A stretch of 22,437 nucleotides of DNA from JBHELG01 sp046263195. Lineage in GTDB: Bacteria; Actinomycetota; Nitriliruptoria; Nitriliruptorales; JAHWKO01. The stretch covers positions 1-22,437 of the forward strand of contig JBHELG010000111.1 of NCBI GenBank assembly GCA_046263195.1, in the 5' to 3' direction. The notes beneath the pieces are model-generated. The model worked only from the letters and a program-made list of their open reading frames with translations, was not told the origin of the DNA and ran no database searches. Positions 20,432 to 22,437 of this stretch are shown here, piece by piece. The translations under genes and the position numbers were made by a program. Each line of letters starts with the position of its first letter. Positions within the stretch are counted from its first letter, which is position 1.

Positions 20432-21787
20432 GTGGGCAGGCTGTTCGGCACCGACGGCATCCGTGGGGTCGCGAACATGGAGCTCACGCCCGAGCTCGCG
20501 CTCGCGCTCGGCCGCTCGCTTGTGATCCTGCTGCGGGAGTCCGACCTGTCCCGTCCAAACGTGCTCGTCGGACGAGACCCGCGCTGGTCGGGTGAACTGC
20601 TCGAGTCGGCTCTCTTGGCCGGTGTCGCCTCCGCGGGCGGTGACGCCACCGCGGTCGGTGTCCTACCGACGCCTGGGGTGGCCTATCTCACGGCCCACTG
20701 CGGCCTCGCCGCGGGTGTCATGATCAGCGCCTCCCACAACCCCGTCGGTGACAACGGCATCAAGATCTTCGGCGGCGACGGCTTCAAGCTCAGCGACGGC
20801 GAGGAGGAGCGCGTCGAGCAGCTCGTCGGGCAAGCGGACGGCGATCGGCCCATCGGCACGGGCATCGGCCGCATCCGCCACGACCCGGATCTCGTGGCTG
20901 CCTACGTCGAGCACCTCGTGGCGGCCGCTGACGCCGAATTCGGCGGGCTACGGGTCGTGCTCGACGCCGCGAACGGGGCAGCCAGCCACATCGCCCCTGT
21001 CGTGCTGCGGCGTCTCGGAGCGGAACTCGTCGAACTTCACTGCACCCCCGACGGGGCGAACATCAACGCCGGCGTCGGCTCGACTCATCCGGAAGTCGTG
21101 GCTGGAGCCGTGCGAGCCCACGACGCTGACGTCGGTCTCGCCCACGATGGCGATGCGGATCGTCTCGTCGCAGCGGCCGCGGACGGATCCGAGGTCGACG
21201 GAGACGTGACGCTCGCCATCCTCGCGTTGGCCCGCAAAGAGGCGGGGACGTTGGCGCAGAACCTCGTCGTCACCACCATCATGACGAACCTCGGTTTCAA
21301 ACGGGCCATGGAGCGGCACGGCATCGGTGTCGTAGAAACGAAGGTGGGCGACCGCTACGTGCTCGAAACGATGCGTGAGCGGGGCGCGGTTCTCGGCGGA
21401 GAGCAGAGCGGGCACATCATCCAACTCGACGAGGCCACGACCGGCGACGGCATCCTCACGGCGGTGAAGCTGCTCAGCATCATCCGCGCCACCGGCACGC
21501 CCCTCGGTGAGCTCGCGACGGTCATGACCCGTCTGCCCCAGGTCCTCACGAACGTCGGTGTGTCCGACCGGGCGGCCCTGGAGCGCGCCGATCCCGTCTG
21601 GGAGGCGGTGCGACACGAGCAGGAGCGGCTCGGAGTGGACGGCCGGGTACTCGTACGTCCGTCGGGCACCGAGCCGGTGGTCCGGATCATGGTCGAGGCA
21701 CCGAGCGACCGGATGGCCGTGGAATCGGCCGAGCGCATCGCCCAGGTCGTGCGTGCGACGCTCGACTCGACCTCGTTGCTGAAGTAG
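20432..21787 (+). CDS. glmM: Phosphoglucosamine mutase
   Basis: GlmM converts glucosamine-6-phosphate to glucosamine-1-phosphate, feeding UDP-GlcNAc and peptidoglycan synthesis in the cytosol. The protein has 451 residues. It starts with GTG as MGRLFGTDGIRGVANMELTP, a GlmM signature. The catalytic Ser is S101 in ISASHNPVGDNGIKIF, the metal loop is DGDADR at 239-244, the sugar loop GGEQSGHII follows, and the phosphate-binding loop RPSGTEP is at 409-415. All key residues are intact. glmM downstream of rpsI is a common actinobacterial arrangement. A G-rich family repeat lies in its leader. It is followed by 188 bases before the next ORF. Confidence 0.97.
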   Translation: MGRLFGTDGIRGVANMELTPELALALGRSLVILLRESDLSRPNVLVGRDPRWSGELLESALLAGVASAGGDATAVGVLPTPGVAYLTAHCGLAAGVMISASHNPVGDNGIKIFGGDGFKLSDGEEERVEQLVGQADGDRPIGTGIGRIRHDPDLVAAYVEHLVAAADAEFGGLRVVLDAANGAASHIAPVVLRRLGAELVELHCTPDGANINAGVGSTHPEVVAGAVRAHDADVGLAHDGDADRLVAAAADGSEVDGDVTLAILALARKEAGTLAQNLVVTTIMTNLGFKRAMERHGIGVVETKVGDRYVLETMRERGAVLGGEQSGHIIQLDEATTGDGILTAVKLLSIIRATGTPLGELATVMTRLPQVLTNVGVSDRAALERADPVWEAVRHEQERLGVDGRVLVRPSGTEPVVRIMVEAPSDRMAVESAERIAQVVRATLDSTSLLK

Positions 21788-21827
21788 GTTGCCCGGCGAC
21801 CGAGGCTCCTATCCGACAGGTGCCACG

Positions 21828-21842
21828 GCGGGCGCTACCCGC
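21828..21842 (+). promoter_or_regulatory. Small hairpin after glmM
   Basis: GCGGG-(CGCTA)-CCCGC spans 21828-21842, about 40 bases after the glmM stop. It is short, with no T-run, and may be a weak 3'-end structure. The surrounding 188-base gap also holds GACAAGATTGACA at 21936-21948, a third copy of the rpmJ-leader repeat. Confidence 0.3.
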
Positions 21843-21935
21843 ACAACAGTGCGCGTAAATGTGTTCGACTTGTAGCGTTCGATCGACCGCGGGCCGGAAG
21901 GGTGGGTGGGTGCTCGACGTCATGCCCCCACCCCG

Positions 21936-21946
21936 GACAAGATTGA
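21936..21946 (+). repeat. Third copy of GACAAGATTGA, before the final gene
   Basis: GACAAGATTGACA (extending to 21948) is identical over 13 bases to the copy at 14457-14469. It stands about 30 bases ahead of the ATG of the last gene. It contains TTGACA, which resembles a -35 box, but no matching -10 is seen at the right spacing. Confidence 0.5.
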
Positions 21947-21975
21947 CACGTAACTGCCACGAAGGGGGGACTTCA

Positions 21976-22437
21976 ATGCGTCGACTGCTTCACCTGCTCG
22001 TTGTGAGCAGCATGATCTCCGGGTTGCTCTTTTTCGGTGCGACGAGCGCATTCGCATCGCAACTACCGGAGCTGCCGGGCGTGCCGGGGCTCCCCGGTGG
22101 CGAGGATGACCCCACCGGCGGGCTCCTCGGTGAGGGCGGGCTCGAGGGTCTCCTGTGCAGCCTTCTCGGCCCCGGAGGGACCCTCGATCTCGGCCTCGAG
22201 CTCCTGCAGTGCACGGAGCCCGTAACCACCCCTCCCACGACTACGCCGCCTCCAGCAGCCCCCATCAGCACCGGTTCGACTGGTGACGTCGGTGGCGGTC
22301 AGGTGTCCAGCGTGCCGAGCGGCGGGGTCTCCACCGGCGGTGCGACCACGCCAGTCGCCACCACGGCTCTGATCGGTGCCCTCCTCGCCATGGCGGCGAT
22401 CGGGGCCGGTCTGGGACGGGCCCTCGCTCGCTCCTGA
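21976..22437 (+). CDS. Exported, Pro/Gly/Thr-rich protein with C-terminal membrane segment (unknown)
   Basis: I do not recognise this 153-residue protein. ATG 21976 is preceded by GAAGGGGGGA; an upstream reading frame from 21859 is less likely. The N-terminus is a signal peptide: basic MRR, hydrophobic core LLHLLVVSSMISGLLFFGA, and a probable cleavage AFA|SQ after residue 27. The mature part is low-complexity: LPELPGVPGLPGG, then Gly/Leu-rich with two cysteines (C61, C79) that could form a disulfide, a TTPPTTTPPPAAP stretch (84-96), and a Ser/Gly/Thr-rich stalk. A hydrophobic C-terminal segment (ATTALIGALLAMAAIGAGLG, 128-147) plus RALARS suggests membrane anchoring, without an LPxTG motif. 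It may be a small surface or wall-associated protein; the glmM neighbour suits an envelope role (inference). Confidence 0.7.
   Translation: MRRLLHLLVVSSMISGLLFFGATSAFASQLPELPGVPGLPGGEDDPTGGLLGEGGLEGLLCSLLGPGGTLDLGLELLQCTEPVTTPPTTTPPPAAPISTGSTGDVGGGQVSSVPSGGVSTGGATTPVATTALIGALLAMAAIGAGLGRALARS

Noticed and set aside
21942..21947. TTGACA as the -35 box of the last gene
   Set aside because: No acceptable -10 occurs 16-19 bases downstream; the sequence is explained by the GACAAGATTGACA repeat.

Overview
The window is a nearly complete bacterial ribosomal-protein super-cluster (S10, spc and alpha operons, followed by the rplM-rpsI pair), read entirely on the + strand. It opens with the 3' end of an EF-Tu gene and ends at the stop codon of a small exported protein. 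The DNA is GC-rich. It has many GTG starts and one TTG start, overlapping TGATG/ATGA junctions, zinc-binding (C+) forms of S4, S14, L24 and L36, and the order rpoA-rplQ-truA-rplM-rpsI-glmM. Together these point to an actinomycetote. The acidic tails and protein sequences would fit a deep-branching class such as Acidimicrobiia, but that placement is inference, since no database was searched.

Layout. 2-139: tuf 3' end. 205-5914: S10 operon genes rpsJ, rplC, rplD, rplW, rplB, rpsS, rplV, rpsC, rplP, rpmC, and then rpsQ to 6215. 6350-12254: spc genes rplN, rplX, rplE, rpsN, rpsH, rplF, rplR, rpsE, rpmD, rplO, secY. 12251-13859: adk and map. 14061-18336: infA, rpmJ, rpsM, rpsK, rpsD, rpoA, rplQ. 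18418-19227: truA. 19399-20254: rplM and rpsI, behind a good candidate promoter of their own. 20432-21787: glmM. 21976-22437: an unrecognised secreted or membrane-anchored protein. No tRNA, rRNA, CRISPR array or insertion sequence was seen.

The genes make the ribosome (24 or more subunit proteins plus IF-1), the RNA polymerase alpha subunit, the SecY channel that docks on the ribosome, the N-terminal processing enzyme Map, adenylate kinase, a tRNA pseudouridine synthase, and the enzyme that starts the UDP-GlcNAc branch of wall synthesis. The window therefore couples translation, secretion and wall growth.

The unexpected part lies between the genes. A family of short repeats sits immediately upstream of several start codons. 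Its full form is a GC-rich hairpin with arms related to CGGTCTTGG/CCAAGACCG, followed by a 15-base G-rich segment, GGCGGGAGGG(A/C)CTGA, that serves as or lies at the ribosome-binding site. It is complete before rplB and rplR (the latter in three tandem, decaying copies) and present in a variant two-hairpin form before rplN. It is reduced to the G-rich segment before rpmC, rpsM, rpsI and glmM. This looks like a mobile or amplified 5'-UTR element, or a shared translational control element. I know of no described family that matches it, but I could not search. Other unusual points are long acidic disordered tails on S3 and L17, an N-terminal extension on RpoA, and a TTG-started infA with its own promoter and hairpin leader.
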